Source: JAIVHA01 sp965367295
Lineage (GTDB): Bacteria > Pseudomonadota > Gammaproteobacteria > DSM-19610
Assembly: GCA_965367295.1 (NCBI GenBank)
Contig: CBDUHN010000069.1
Coordinates: 1-7,879 of the forward strand
Reading direction: 5' to 3'
Length of the DNA: 7,879 nt
The position numbers were made by a program, and so were the translations under genes. The notes below the pieces were generated by a model. It had not been told where the DNA came from, did no database searches, and worked only from the letters and a program-made list of their open reading frames with translations. Position 1 is the first letter of the stretch. Each line of letters begins with the position of its first letter. This document shows, piece by piece, positions 1 to 5,794 of this stretch.

Positions 1-45
1 CTGACCCCTTGATCACTGACCCCTTGATCCACCTTGATCCACTGA
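1..45. repeat. Short tandem repeat, unit CTGACCCCTTGATC(C)A
   Basis: Two adjacent units (1-15 and 16-31) share CTGACCCCTTGATC. A shortened unit, CCTTGATCCA (32-41), and a last CTGA (42-45) follow. The array is cut by the window edge, so its full length is unknown. It runs directly into the outer end of the attC-like site at 41-91. Read on the other strand it carries GGGGTCAG, a motif often seen in REP-like intergenic repeats of gammaproteobacteria. That link is from memory and is weak. No coding potential is seen here. Confidence 0.7.
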
Positions 46-91
46 GCGTCCGAGTGAGCCGCAGGCGAACGGCTCGACCGATTTATTAGAA
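41..91 (-). other. attC-like recombination site of the toxin-antitoxin cassette (degenerate)
   Basis: On the minus strand the site starts with an R''-like box TTCTAAT (91 to 85), one base away from the usual YYYAAC form. Then comes AAA, an inner stem GAGCCG/CGGCTC (70-75 with 56-61) with an 8-base loop (62-69), and CTCGGAC before the outer box. The outer R'-like box GCTCAGT (47 to 41) matches GTTRRRY at five of seven positions. The arrangement and the CTCGGAC segment resemble common short attC sites. The outer L segments pair poorly and both R boxes have changes, so the site may be inactive. The toxin stop codon TAA lies inside the R'' box. Confidence 0.65.
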
Positions 92-367
92 GCGATCTTC
101 CCTGTGATGCCAGATACGAAGCACATAGATTTCGGTTTCGTGTACTAGATAACGAGCCAGATAGTTCCCAATCACCAGATCCCGGACCGCTTCTGGATTC
201 GGCGCCCGTTCAACTCTGGTACCCAGCATCGGAAACTCTTTGAGCTGCGCAATGCCCTTAAGGATAGTGGACGCCGCTTTCTGAGCTGCGCTGGGGTTCT
301 TGACCTCAATGAACTCACGGAGGCGGCGGAGATCGCCAACCGCCTCGCGGGAAAAGCGGACATTCAT
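86..367 (-). CDS. RelE/ParE superfamily toxin
   Basis: This 93-aa protein fits the size and pattern of the ParE branch of the RelE/ParE toxins. The N-terminal FSREAVGDLRRLREFI helix is followed by NPSAAQKAASTI, a second helix, then FPMLGTRV and VRDLVIGNYLARYLV. The C-terminal strand is EIYVLRIWHHREDRF. ParE members usually poison DNA gyrase and RelE members cut mRNA on the ribosome. The sequence alone does not decide the target, but the Arg-poor, ParE-like C terminus favours the ParE side. The ATG overlaps the antitoxin stop (ATGA, 364-367), so the two genes are translationally coupled, antitoxin first. The stop codon TAA (86-88) lies within the attC R'' box. The frame is intact and full length. 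Confidence 0.9.
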   Translation of the reverse strand: MNVRFSREAVGDLRRLREFIEVKNPSAAQKAASTILKGIAQLKEFPMLGTRVERAPNPEAVRDLVIGNYLARYLVHETEIYVLRIWHHREDRF

Positions 368-630
368 TTACCCGGAGGGCTCAACTCTTCACCGGAACCC
401 CAACTTTTCAGCCAGGCATTCACCTCTTCCTCTGGCAGGCTTGAACCACTTTTTATCGAGTTCAGTGCCTCAAGCGTTTCAGACCACCGAACATCCTCGA
501 CAGACTGGCGCTCGATGTATTCTCTAATCGCCTGATTAATAATGTAATTCTTGCTTCGATCGAGCTTCACCGCCAATTCCTCGAGCGGACTCTCGAGCTC
601 CGGCTGCAATCTGATGCTCGTTACTCCCAT
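364..630 (-). CDS. Ribbon-helix-helix (CopG/ParD-like) antitoxin
   Basis: From the ATG at 630 this is an 88-aa protein. Residues 1-45 fit a ribbon-helix-helix DNA-binding domain: beta strand TSIRLQPEL, helix PLEELAVKLDRS, turn KNYIINQAI and helix REYIERQ. The acidic C-terminal part, ending in EEEVNAWLKSWG, should wrap the toxin. A TTG at 636 and a GTG at 633 are in frame, but GGGAG at 639-643 sits 8 nt before the ATG at 630 and almost touches the TTG, so 630 is chosen. The antitoxin should neutralise the toxin encoded after it (4-nt overlap) and, with it, repress the promoter at 653-694. There is an autoregulatory palindrome just upstream. Confidence 0.9.
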   Translation of the reverse strand: MGVTSIRLQPELESPLEELAVKLDRSKNYIINQAIREYIERQSVEDVRWSETLEALNSIKSGSSLPEEEVNAWLKSWGSGEELSPPGK

Positions 631-652
631 CACCAATACTCCCGGCCCTAAT

Positions 653-671
653 TACACTGTAATACAGTGTA
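653..671. promoter_or_regulatory. Palindromic operator of the toxin-antitoxin pair
   Basis: A perfect inverted repeat, TACACTG (653-659) and CAGTGTA (665-671), has a 5-bp AT-only spacer (660-664). It covers the -10 box of the pair's promoter and lies 22 bp before the antitoxin start. Ribbon-helix-helix antitoxins bind such short dyads, so autorepression by the antitoxin or the complex is the likely role. Confidence 0.7.
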
Positions 672-694
672 GCCTTATAATTCGGATGGGACAA
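666..694 (-). promoter_or_regulatory. Promoter of the toxin-antitoxin pair
   Basis: On the minus strand TTGTCC (694 to 689) is a -35-like box and TACACT (671 to 666) a -10-like box, with exactly 17 bp between them. The -10 lies inside the palindromic operator at 653-671. About 35 bp separate the -10 from the antitoxin ATG. Having its own promoter fits a toxin-antitoxin cassette. The assignment rests on sequence match only. Confidence 0.6.
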
Positions 695-705
695 CGTTTT
701 CAAGC

Positions 706-786
706 TTCTAACGTTCCGCATGAGCCGTGACTTGCCCTGGAGCGCAGCGGAAGGGTATGCCGTCGGACTCGATGCGGTTGTTATGC
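706..786 (-). other. attC recombination site of cassette A
   Basis: Read on the minus strand the site starts with R'' GCATAAC (786 to 780) and ends with R' GTTAGAA (712 to 706), so TAAC and GTTA face each other across about 80 bp. Inside, CCGCAT, GAG and CCG (777-772, 770-768, 766-764) pair with CGG, CTC and ATGCGG (727-716). Two unpaired bases, at 771 and 767, lie on one arm only. The spacers between R and L boxes do not pair. Asymmetric bulged bases and an unpaired spacer are the structural marks of attC sites, which the integrase recognises as a folded single strand. The apical region also has a CCCT/AGGG stem. The stop codon of the upstream gene lies in R''. Confidence 0.87.
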
Positions 787-1242
787 ATTTTTCCAACCTT
801 GAATGCGCTCAGCACATCGCGCAAACGCTTCTTCCGAGAACAGATCCGGATACTTCACGACAACGGCCTCAAACGCGTAGTCTTCTAGGCCCATTTCGAG
901 CAAAGCGGTATACCCCGCAGTCTCTTGAGGCCTGTTGACGGCGCGTTCGACCGCCGAGAGAATTCCGTGCTTCTTAATCATTTGCCAAGTACGCGACGCA
1001 TTTGTTTTCTTGCCATTCTTTGCGCTCAACACCTCTTCATACGCATAAACGGCTTCAGGGCATTCCCGCTCCGCTTCGGTTTTGGCTCCGTAAGTCTCTG
1101 CCTTCAACTGTACGGACCGCTGGCGTGCCTCTTGTGCAAGGTCGGGGCGACCTCTTTCCGTCGCGTTCTTGGCAAATATCTCGCAGTCGCGTGGAGTCTT
1201 TAGCTTGAGAACCCGCTCATCCATCATTTCTTTCCTGCATAA
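712..1242 (-). mobile_element. Integron gene cassette A carrying a 148-aa unknown protein
   Basis: The cassette runs from T1242, just after the G of GTTATGC (1243 to 1237), to G712 in the attC R' box. Its start GTTATGC is the exact complement of its R'' box GCATAAC (786 to 780), the signature of a cassette that integrated from a circle. It is 531 bp and holds one gene filling almost the whole unit, with the Shine-Dalgarno sequence immediately after the boundary. No integrase gene is found on the expected upstream side (1243 onward). There the next gene is an outer-membrane protein on the same strand. Confidence 0.8.
781..1227 (-). CDS. Cassette-encoded hypothetical protein, 148 aa
   Basis: I do not recognise a named family. 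The protein is soluble, with no signal peptide or membrane segment, and is predicted to be mostly helical. Visible segments are an N-terminal LKTPRDCEIFAKNATERGRPDLAQEA stretch, a charged middle (ECPEAVYAYEEVLSAKNGKKT), then SRTWQMIKKHGILSAVERAVNR and a C-terminal TAGYTALLEMGLEDYAFEAVVVKYPDLF. My impression, untested, is that similar hypothetical proteins occur in many proteobacteria. Two start codons are adjacent (1227 and 1224). AGGA at 1233-1236 is 5 nt from the first and 8 nt from the second, so the second may be the true start. The stop TAA (781-783) is inside the attC R'' box. The gene is intact, so it is likely expressed or recently acquired. Confidence 0.8.
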   Translation of the reverse strand: MMDERVLKLKTPRDCEIFAKNATERGRPDLAQEARQRSVQLKAETYGAKTEAERECPEAVYAYEEVLSAKNGKKTNASRTWQMIKKHGILSAVERAVNRPQETAGYTALLEMGLEDYAFEAVVVKYPDLFSEEAFARCAERIQGWKNA

Positions 1243-1249
1243 CAGTGAT

Positions 1250-1293
1250 TAGATGGAAAACGTTCACGTTGCAACACGAACTTTTTCCATCTA
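1250..1293. repeat. 44-bp near-perfect inverted repeat at the array edge
   Basis: Two 21-nt arms (1250-1270 and 1273-1293) pair with three mismatches around a 2-nt centre. The outer 11 bp (TAGATGGAAAA and complement) and GTTC/GAAC pair perfectly. It starts 7 bp upstream of the first cassette boundary (1242/1243). It is not an attC, because there is no RYYYAAC-type box at its outer end. It is not a clear terminator either, because no T-run follows on either strand. It could be a protein-binding site, part of a leader or attI-like region, or the end of an old insertion. A weak promoter-like pair, TTGCAA (1274 to 1269) and TAATCA (1251 to 1246), 17 bp apart on the minus strand, overlaps it. Confidence 0.75.
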
Positions 1294-1460
1294 TCCCGCT
1301 CTCCAAACTGGTTGCTTGTAGATACCGATCCAAACCTCAATACAAATAGTATTCCATCGATTCAACAGGCTACGAATGACATGCCTTTGATGCCCTGCGA
1401 ATACACGCACCTTCATCCATGACGGAATACGGAAAACTTCCCTCTATCCGCCTTGCCGCC

Positions 1461-2657
1461 TCAGAAGTACCGCGCCAGCTCCACCAACAGGTAATCATCC
1501 TCCCGGAAACTGTACAACGGGTCCTGCTGCGGGTAATCCCCCCATATCCGCAACTCCCCGGTCAGTTTCCATTCGTTGCCCAGCCTTCGGCTGGCCTCGA
1601 TGTTGTACAGGCGTCCGTCATGGTCCCGGTCGAGGAAGATGCCGGCGAGGATCTCCGTACTCTGGATATCATTGAAGGCCCAGCGGGTACCGATGAAGAT
1701 GTCATCCTCGAAGGGCGTTGGGGCGGCATCCTTGCGATCATCGAAGGAGTATTCGAGCAGCAGGCCGAGGTCGATGGCGCTGTCGCGGATGCCCACCAGG
1801 GTGTATTCGAAGCCGCCGGTGGCGGCGCTGTAGGTGTCGCCCTGCCCCGTTCTTCTTATGGCTTCCAGTTTCCACAGCCAGTCGCCCTTGGTGGCCTGCA
1901 GGGAAAGGCCGGTCTGGTTAATGATGTCGTAGCGCGGGATCAGCACCGGGTTGCCGTCGGCGTCGAGGCCGGGCAGCAGTTGCGGGTCACGGCTGGTTCC
2001 GTGGAAGTGGGACAGCCCCCAGTCCCAGTCGCCCATGCTGTGGCTCCAGCGCAGGGCGGCGTCGATGTGACGTTCCTCGCGGGAGGATTCGTATTGCGGG
2101 TGGTCGGTATCCACCACCAGCGCGGTGCGCAGGCGGCCATCGGCGCCGGGGAAGGTGCGTTCACGAAAGCCGGGCAGGACGAAGAAGTCCAGTGTGCCCC
2201 AGTCCTGGATCCAGGCGAAGTTGATCATCGGCTGGCCGAGTTTGTCTTCGCCGTCGGGGTTTTCCACCAGGTCGGTCTGGTTGATGATGTCCACCAGGTG
2301 CTGGGATTCCGTGACGCCCCAGTACACCTTGCGGATGCCGGCACGCAGTTCCCAGTCACGGCTGGCCTTGATCCAGCTGAGTTCACGGATATCCACGTGA
2401 CTGCGTTCGGGGTCGCGGTTGTCGATGCGCAGGAAGGGCACGAACAGGAAGCTCTGATCGCCGTTGTCCCAGGCGTGGTAGTACTCGGGCTGGGCGGAAA
2501 GGGAAAGCGAACTGGCGTCCTGGTCGGCAAAGGCCGGGGATTGCAGGAAGGTGCGCAGTTCACCGGCAACGTAGCCGGACCACTCCCCTGCACCCGCTTC
2601 TCCAATCATGGTGCCGAGACTGGCCAGCATGGCTGACCCAAGAACCGTACCCCGCAT
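1461..2657 (-). CDS. Outer-membrane beta-barrel protein of an exporter operon
   Basis: This 398-aa protein starts with a signal peptide (Arg2, hydrophobic 4-18, likely cleavage after AGA at 21-23). The rest alternates aromatic and polar residues as in beta-strands: FLFVPFLRI (70-78), WELRAGIRKVYWGV (102-115), LDFFVLPGF (156-164), WDWGLSHFHG (211-220). It ends in Tyr-Phe, the usual C-terminal signal for BAM-mediated insertion. The RKVYWGVTESQHLVDIINQTD segment (109-129) is like that of DUF1302-type and related porin families, but I cannot fix the family. Its ATG shares one base with the upstream stop (TGATG) and has no good Shine-Dalgarno sequence, so translation is probably coupled. As last gene of the exporter operon, it is inferred to be the outer-membrane exit or acceptor. 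Confidence 0.82.
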   Translation of the reverse strand: MRGTVLGSAMLASLGTMIGEAGAGEWSGYVAGELRTFLQSPAFADQDASSLSLSAQPEYYHAWDNGDQSFLFVPFLRIDNRDPERSHVDIRELSWIKASRDWELRAGIRKVYWGVTESQHLVDIINQTDLVENPDGEDKLGQPMINFAWIQDWGTLDFFVLPGFRERTFPGADGRLRTALVVDTDHPQYESSREERHIDAALRWSHSMGDWDWGLSHFHGTSRDPQLLPGLDADGNPVLIPRYDIINQTGLSLQATKGDWLWKLEAIRRTGQGDTYSAATGGFEYTLVGIRDSAIDLGLLLEYSFDDRKDAAPTPFEDDIFIGTRWAFNDIQSTEILAGIFLDRDHDGRLYNIEASRRLGNEWKLTGELRIWGDYPQQDPLYSFREDDYLLVELARYF

Positions 2658-3436
2658 CAGCGGGCCCGTTTCAGGCTGTTCTTGTCGAAATCGCGATCAG
2701 TAAGGCCGGTGCGGAACTGGTAATCGGACCAGGTCAGGCGGGTGCTCTTGCCGGTCTGGTGATTTTCCATGAAGTATTCATCGGCGCGCCAGTACTGGTC
2801 CAGGTATTGCCGGTAATCCTTGAAGATCAGGGTTTTCAGCAGGGAGTCCTTGCGGTCGTAGAATACGATCTGCTGCGGCCGGTACTCGGCCTGGTCGATC
2901 CAGGCCACCTGGCGGGTATAGCCGGAGTTGGGATCGACGGGATAGCGTTCCATCACGAAGCAGGGCTGGCCTTCGTATTCTTCATCACGCAGGTATTTAT
3001 AGGTGTACTTCTCCACCTCGTTGGAACTGATGTCCTCGTAGGCGAATTCACTGCCCATGAAGGGGCCGGACTTGTTCTTGGAGGAGATGCGCTTGACGCG
3101 CTTGAGCGCCGGCAGGTACAGCCACTGGTCGTCGGGTTCGAGCTTGTGGGTGAAGTTGAGGAAGGCGGTGCCCTTCACGTCCAGCGGTTCGTCGAAGATG
3201 GTCAGGCCCTTGTCGCCATCGCCTTCCACTTCGAGGTTGCGCACCCGGATGTTGCGCACGCTTTCATCCCCCTGCGCGTTGCGCAGGAGCATGGTCATGG
3301 CGGCGGTGGAATCCTGCCAGCCGGTATCGCGGCGATCGGCCTCGACGGCAATGGCCAGGCCCTTTTCCTCGGGGCTCTGGGCCCAGGCCGGTGTTTGCAC
3401 GAGCGTCAATAACAGCAGCGCGAATATTTTTCCCAT
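2657..3436 (-). CDS. Periplasmic outer-membrane lipoprotein-sorting-like protein (LolA-like)
   Basis: This 259-aa protein has a signal peptide (residues 1-19, MGKIFALLLL core, cleavage after AWA). No lipobox Cys is present. The mature part matches the LolA-like family annotated as outer membrane lipoprotein-sorting protein (Pfam LolA_like, PF17131). The diagnostic central stretch DDQWLYLPALKRVKRISS (102-119) is followed by SGPFMGSEFAYEDI (123-136). Later strands are QPCFVMERYP and QQIVFYDRKDSLLKTL. The family fold is a half-barrel that carries hydrophobic ligands. It is not the housekeeping LolA. The gene starts 1 nt after the exporter stop, with GGAGG (3446-3450) inside the exporter's end, and its own stop overlaps the next ATG. 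Its inferred role is a periplasmic shuttle between the RND pump and the barrel protein. Confidence 0.88.
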   Translation of the reverse strand: MGKIFALLLLTLVQTPAWAQSPEEKGLAIAVEADRRDTGWQDSTAAMTMLLRNAQGDESVRNIRVRNLEVEGDGDKGLTIFDEPLDVKGTAFLNFTHKLEPDDQWLYLPALKRVKRISSKNKSGPFMGSEFAYEDISSNEVEKYTYKYLRDEEYEGQPCFVMERYPVDPNSGYTRQVAWIDQAEYRPQQIVFYDRKDSLLKTLIFKDYRQYLDQYWRADEYFMENHQTGKSTRLTWSDYQFRTGLTDRDFDKNSLKRAR

Positions 3437-3437
3437 C

Positions 3438-5720
3438 CTACTTCTCCTCCAGTTTCATCAGCAGCGGCGGCAGCAGCAGGAAATCCGCCGCCAGCGCCAG
3501 GGCGATGGTGATGGCCGTCAGCAGTCCCATGCCCGCATTCAATTCAAATACCGATTGCGCAAGTACCAGGAAGCCGACGATCAGCACCACCGAGGTGGTC
3601 CACAGGGCGAGCCCCACGTTGGCGAAGGCATAGCGCACGGCATCGGGCGCCGACAGGCCATGATCCCGCTTGGCGCGCAGGTATTTGCTGAGGAAATGCA
3701 CGGTGTCATCCACCACGATCCCCAGGGTCATGCCGGTAACCACCGACAGCCCCAGCCCCACCTGTCCCACCAGCAAGCCCCACAGCCCGAAGGCCATGCC
3801 CGCCGGGACCAGGTTGGGGATCATGCTCACCAGGCCGATTTTAACGGAACGCAGCGCCACGATCAGCACCAGGGAAATCAGTACCAGTGCCACAGTGGTG
3901 CCGCCGAGCATACTGCGGATATTGCGCTCGCCGATGTGGGCAAACATCACCGAGGGACTGGCACCATGCACCTGCATGGATAGCGGTGCATTGGCTTCCA
4001 GCCATTCCTGTGCATGCTGCTCAAGCTCCAGCAGGCGATTGCTGGAGATACTGTGCAGGATCACGCTGAAGCGGGTGGCGGACTTGTCGACGTTGATCTG
4101 GTTGTTGAGGTCCAGCCCGTACGGCAGGGACATTTCGTATAACAATAAATACTGCGCCGCCAGGTCGCGTTCCTCCGGCAGCCGGTACCACTGTTCATCG
4201 TCACCATGCAGGTTCTTGTTGAGACGGCGCATGGTGTCGGTGATGGCGTTTACGTGGATGGTCTCCGGCTGGGCGCGATACCAGTTGGCAAAGGCCTCCA
4301 CCTTTTGCAGGAAGGCCGGTTCGCTGATACCGCCGGGCTCGCCGGATTCCAGGGAATAGTCGATGCGGTAGATGCCGGTGAGATGGTCGGTGGTGAAATC
4401 AGTGGCCTGGCGGAAATCCACCGTCTCATCGAAATACTTCACGAACTCGTCGTTGAGCTGATTGCGCGGCACCATGGCAACAAGGACGATGACCAGCAGC
4501 CCCATGCCCCACAGCAGCAGGTTGCGCCGGGCAATGACGAATTCCGCGAAACGGTCCATGGCCATATGGGACAGGCCGGTGCCTACCTTCACCCGCACCG
4601 GCAGTACCAGCATCAGCGCCGGCAGGAACAGGATGGAAAAGATGAAACCGGCGATCACGCCTATGGCGACGATATTGCCGAGGTCACGGAATGGCGGTGC
4701 ATCGCTGAAATTCATACTGAGGAAGCCGATCACCGTGGTCAGACTGGTGAGCGCCACCGGTTGCAGGTTCACGCGCAGGCTTTCCACCATCGCCGCCTGC
4801 TTGCTCTGGCCCTGGCGCATGCTGTGCAGGAAGGTCACCAGGATGTGCACGCAGTGGGCCACCGCCAGGGTCAGGATCATGGTCGGGGCCGCCGAGGATG
4901 GTGGCGTCAGGCGGATGCCAAACCAGCCCGTCAGCCCCATGGCGGTGATGATGGAGAGGATGATCACCAGCATACTGGCCAGGGTGCCGCTGACCGAGCG
5001 CAGCAGCAGGGCCATCACCAGCAGCACCAGTCCGAACATCACCGGCACCAGGGTCTTCATGTCGTTGGCGCTTTCCTCGGAGAAGGCATTGTTCATCATG
5101 ATCATGCCGGTGAGGTACAGGTCGATATCGGGATAGCGCTCCTGCATCTCCTGCGCCAGCGCGCGCGAGAACTGGACGGTCTCCGGCACTTCCTGCATCT
5201 GGTTCACACCGGGCAGCTGGATGGTGACATTGACGCCGGTGATCTTCCGATCTGCGGAGATCAGGCTGTTGATCAGCAGGGGTTCCGTGGTGGCGATATC
5301 GCCGATGCGCTGCAATGCCTTGGCATCGAGATCCGGGGCATTCTCCACCAGGTCCTCGACGATGAGGTCATCCTCCTCGCCATAGGTATGCTGAAAGTTG
5401 GAGATGGAATCGACGCGGATGGAATAGGGAATCTGCCAGGCCCGTTCAGTGAGGTATTCCACCGCCTCCAGAGTATGCGGCGTGAACACGTCGCCGTCCT
5501 TCGGTGCCAGCACGAACAACACATTGTCGGTTTTGGTGTAGGTGTTCTGCAGGTTTTCGAAGGCCTGCAGTTGCGGGTTCTCCTTGCTGAAGAACACCCG
5601 GTAATCGGCGCTGAAGCTGAGGAACTGTGCACCGTAGCCGGCGGCGGCCACCATCAGGATCGATAACAACAACGCCACGTAACGCCAGCGCACGATCCAT
5701 TCCCCGTACATTTTACCCAT
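3438..5720 (-). CDS. MMPL/RND-superfamily exporter, 12 TM
   Basis: This 760-aa protein has the duplicated RND layout. There is one TM near 12-32, a large periplasmic loop (33-220), five TMs (about 222-374), a seventh TM near 399-418, a second periplasmic loop (420-600) and five TMs (about 605-753). GFLSMNFSDAPPFRDLGNI (332-350) and the closing TM resemble the patched/MMPL group ('predicted exporter of the RND superfamily'). The proton-relay acids are asymmetric: TM10 has IVVDDTVHFL (Asp671, Asp672), whereas the matching TM4 site is AVAHCVHIL (286-294) with no acid. AAGGA lies about 11 nt before the ATG at 5720. An alternative start is Met4 (5711). The gene follows tetR by 74 bp. The substrate is unknown, and this group tends to move lipids or hydrophobic compounds. 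Confidence 0.92.
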   Translation of the reverse strand: MGKMYGEWIVRWRYVALLLSILMVAAAGYGAQFLSFSADYRVFFSKENPQLQAFENLQNTYTKTDNVLFVLAPKDGDVFTPHTLEAVEYLTERAWQIPYSIRVDSISNFQHTYGEEDDLIVEDLVENAPDLDAKALQRIGDIATTEPLLINSLISADRKITGVNVTIQLPGVNQMQEVPETVQFSRALAQEMQERYPDIDLYLTGMIMMNNAFSEESANDMKTLVPVMFGLVLLVMALLLRSVSGTLASMLVIILSIITAMGLTGWFGIRLTPPSSAAPTMILTLAVAHCVHILVTFLHSMRQGQSKQAAMVESLRVNLQPVALTSLTTVIGFLSMNFSDAPPFRDLGNIVAIGVIAGFIFSILFLPALMLVLPVRVKVGTGLSHMAMDRFAEFVIARRNLLLWGMGLLVIVLVAMVPRNQLNDEFVKYFDETVDFRQATDFTTDHLTGIYRIDYSLESGEPGGISEPAFLQKVEAFANWYRAQPETIHVNAITDTMRRLNKNLHGDDEQWYRLPEERDLAAQYLLLYEMSLPYGLDLNNQINVDKSATRFSVILHSISSNRLLELEQHAQEWLEANAPLSMQVHGASPSVMFAHIGERNIRSMLGGTTVALVLISLVLIVALRSVKIGLVSMIPNLVPAGMAFGLWGLLVGQVGLGLSVVTGMTLGIVVDDTVHFLSKYLRAKRDHGLSAPDAVRYAFANVGLALWTTSVVLIVGFLVLAQSVFELNAGMGLLTAITIALALAADFLLLPPLLMKLEEK

Positions 5721-5759
5721 TCTGATTATTGTCCTTGTCTGGTTTGGATCGTTTTTTTT

Positions 5760-5784
5760 GCAGGTCCGTTTTATTCGGCCCTGC
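5760..5784. other. Hairpin between tetR-type gene and exporter
   Basis: Nine-base arms GCAGGTCCG (5760-5768) and CGGCCCTGC (5776-5784) pair with one mismatch around a 7-nt loop. On the transcribed (minus) strand an A-run (5752-5759) follows instead of a T-run, so it is not an intrinsic terminator. It could slow RNA decay, expose or hide the exporter leader, or be an operator dyad. The role is unknown. Confidence 0.5.
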
Positions 5785-5794
5785 AGGGGTACCT

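Larger units (their letters stand above)
47..711 (-). mobile_element. Integron gene cassette B carrying a toxin-antitoxin pair
   Basis: The cassette would start at T711, after the G of GTTAGAA (712 to 706), and end at G47 in the degenerate outer box. Its first bases TTAGAAGC (711 to 704) are the exact complement of GCTTCTAA (93 to 86) at the toxin 3' end. Such a match between cassette start and R'' box is what circularisation through attC produces. It contains its own promoter and operator (653-694), the antitoxin and the toxin, in the same direction as cassette A. Toxin-antitoxin cassettes with their own promoters are well known in chromosomal integrons, where they stabilise the array. Confidence 0.75.

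Noticed and set aside
1..45. CRISPR array
   Set aside because: The repeats are adjacent with no unique spacers of constant length, and no cas gene is nearby.
364..636. TTG start at 636 for the antitoxin
   Set aside because: GGGAG at 639-643 would be only 2 nt away. The ATG at 630 has an 8-nt spacing and starts right at the ribbon-helix-helix strand.
1250..1293. Inverted repeat as a Rho-independent terminator of the exporter operon
   Set aside because: The stem is AT-rich at the base, no T-run follows on either strand, and it lies 168 bp after the stop codon of the last gene.
1243..1460. Integrase gene or attI next to the first cassette
   Set aside because: No open frame resembling a tyrosine recombinase occurs here or on the plus strand beyond it, and no attI sequence is recognisable.
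1419..2636. Long open frame on the plus strand (405 codons)
   Set aside because: It lies opposite the outer-membrane protein gene, which has a signal peptide, strand pattern and C-terminal Phe. The plus-strand product is Val/Gly-rich with no recognisable domain.
4206..5666. Long open frame on the plus strand (486 codons)
   Set aside because: It lies wholly opposite the exporter gene, has a His/Gln-rich low-complexity translation, and no Shine-Dalgarno sequence. It is a by-product of GC-rich codon use on the minus strand.
5760..5784. Terminator between the regulator and exporter genes
   Set aside because: On the transcribed strand the stem is followed by A, not T. On the other strand it is followed by AGGGGTACC.
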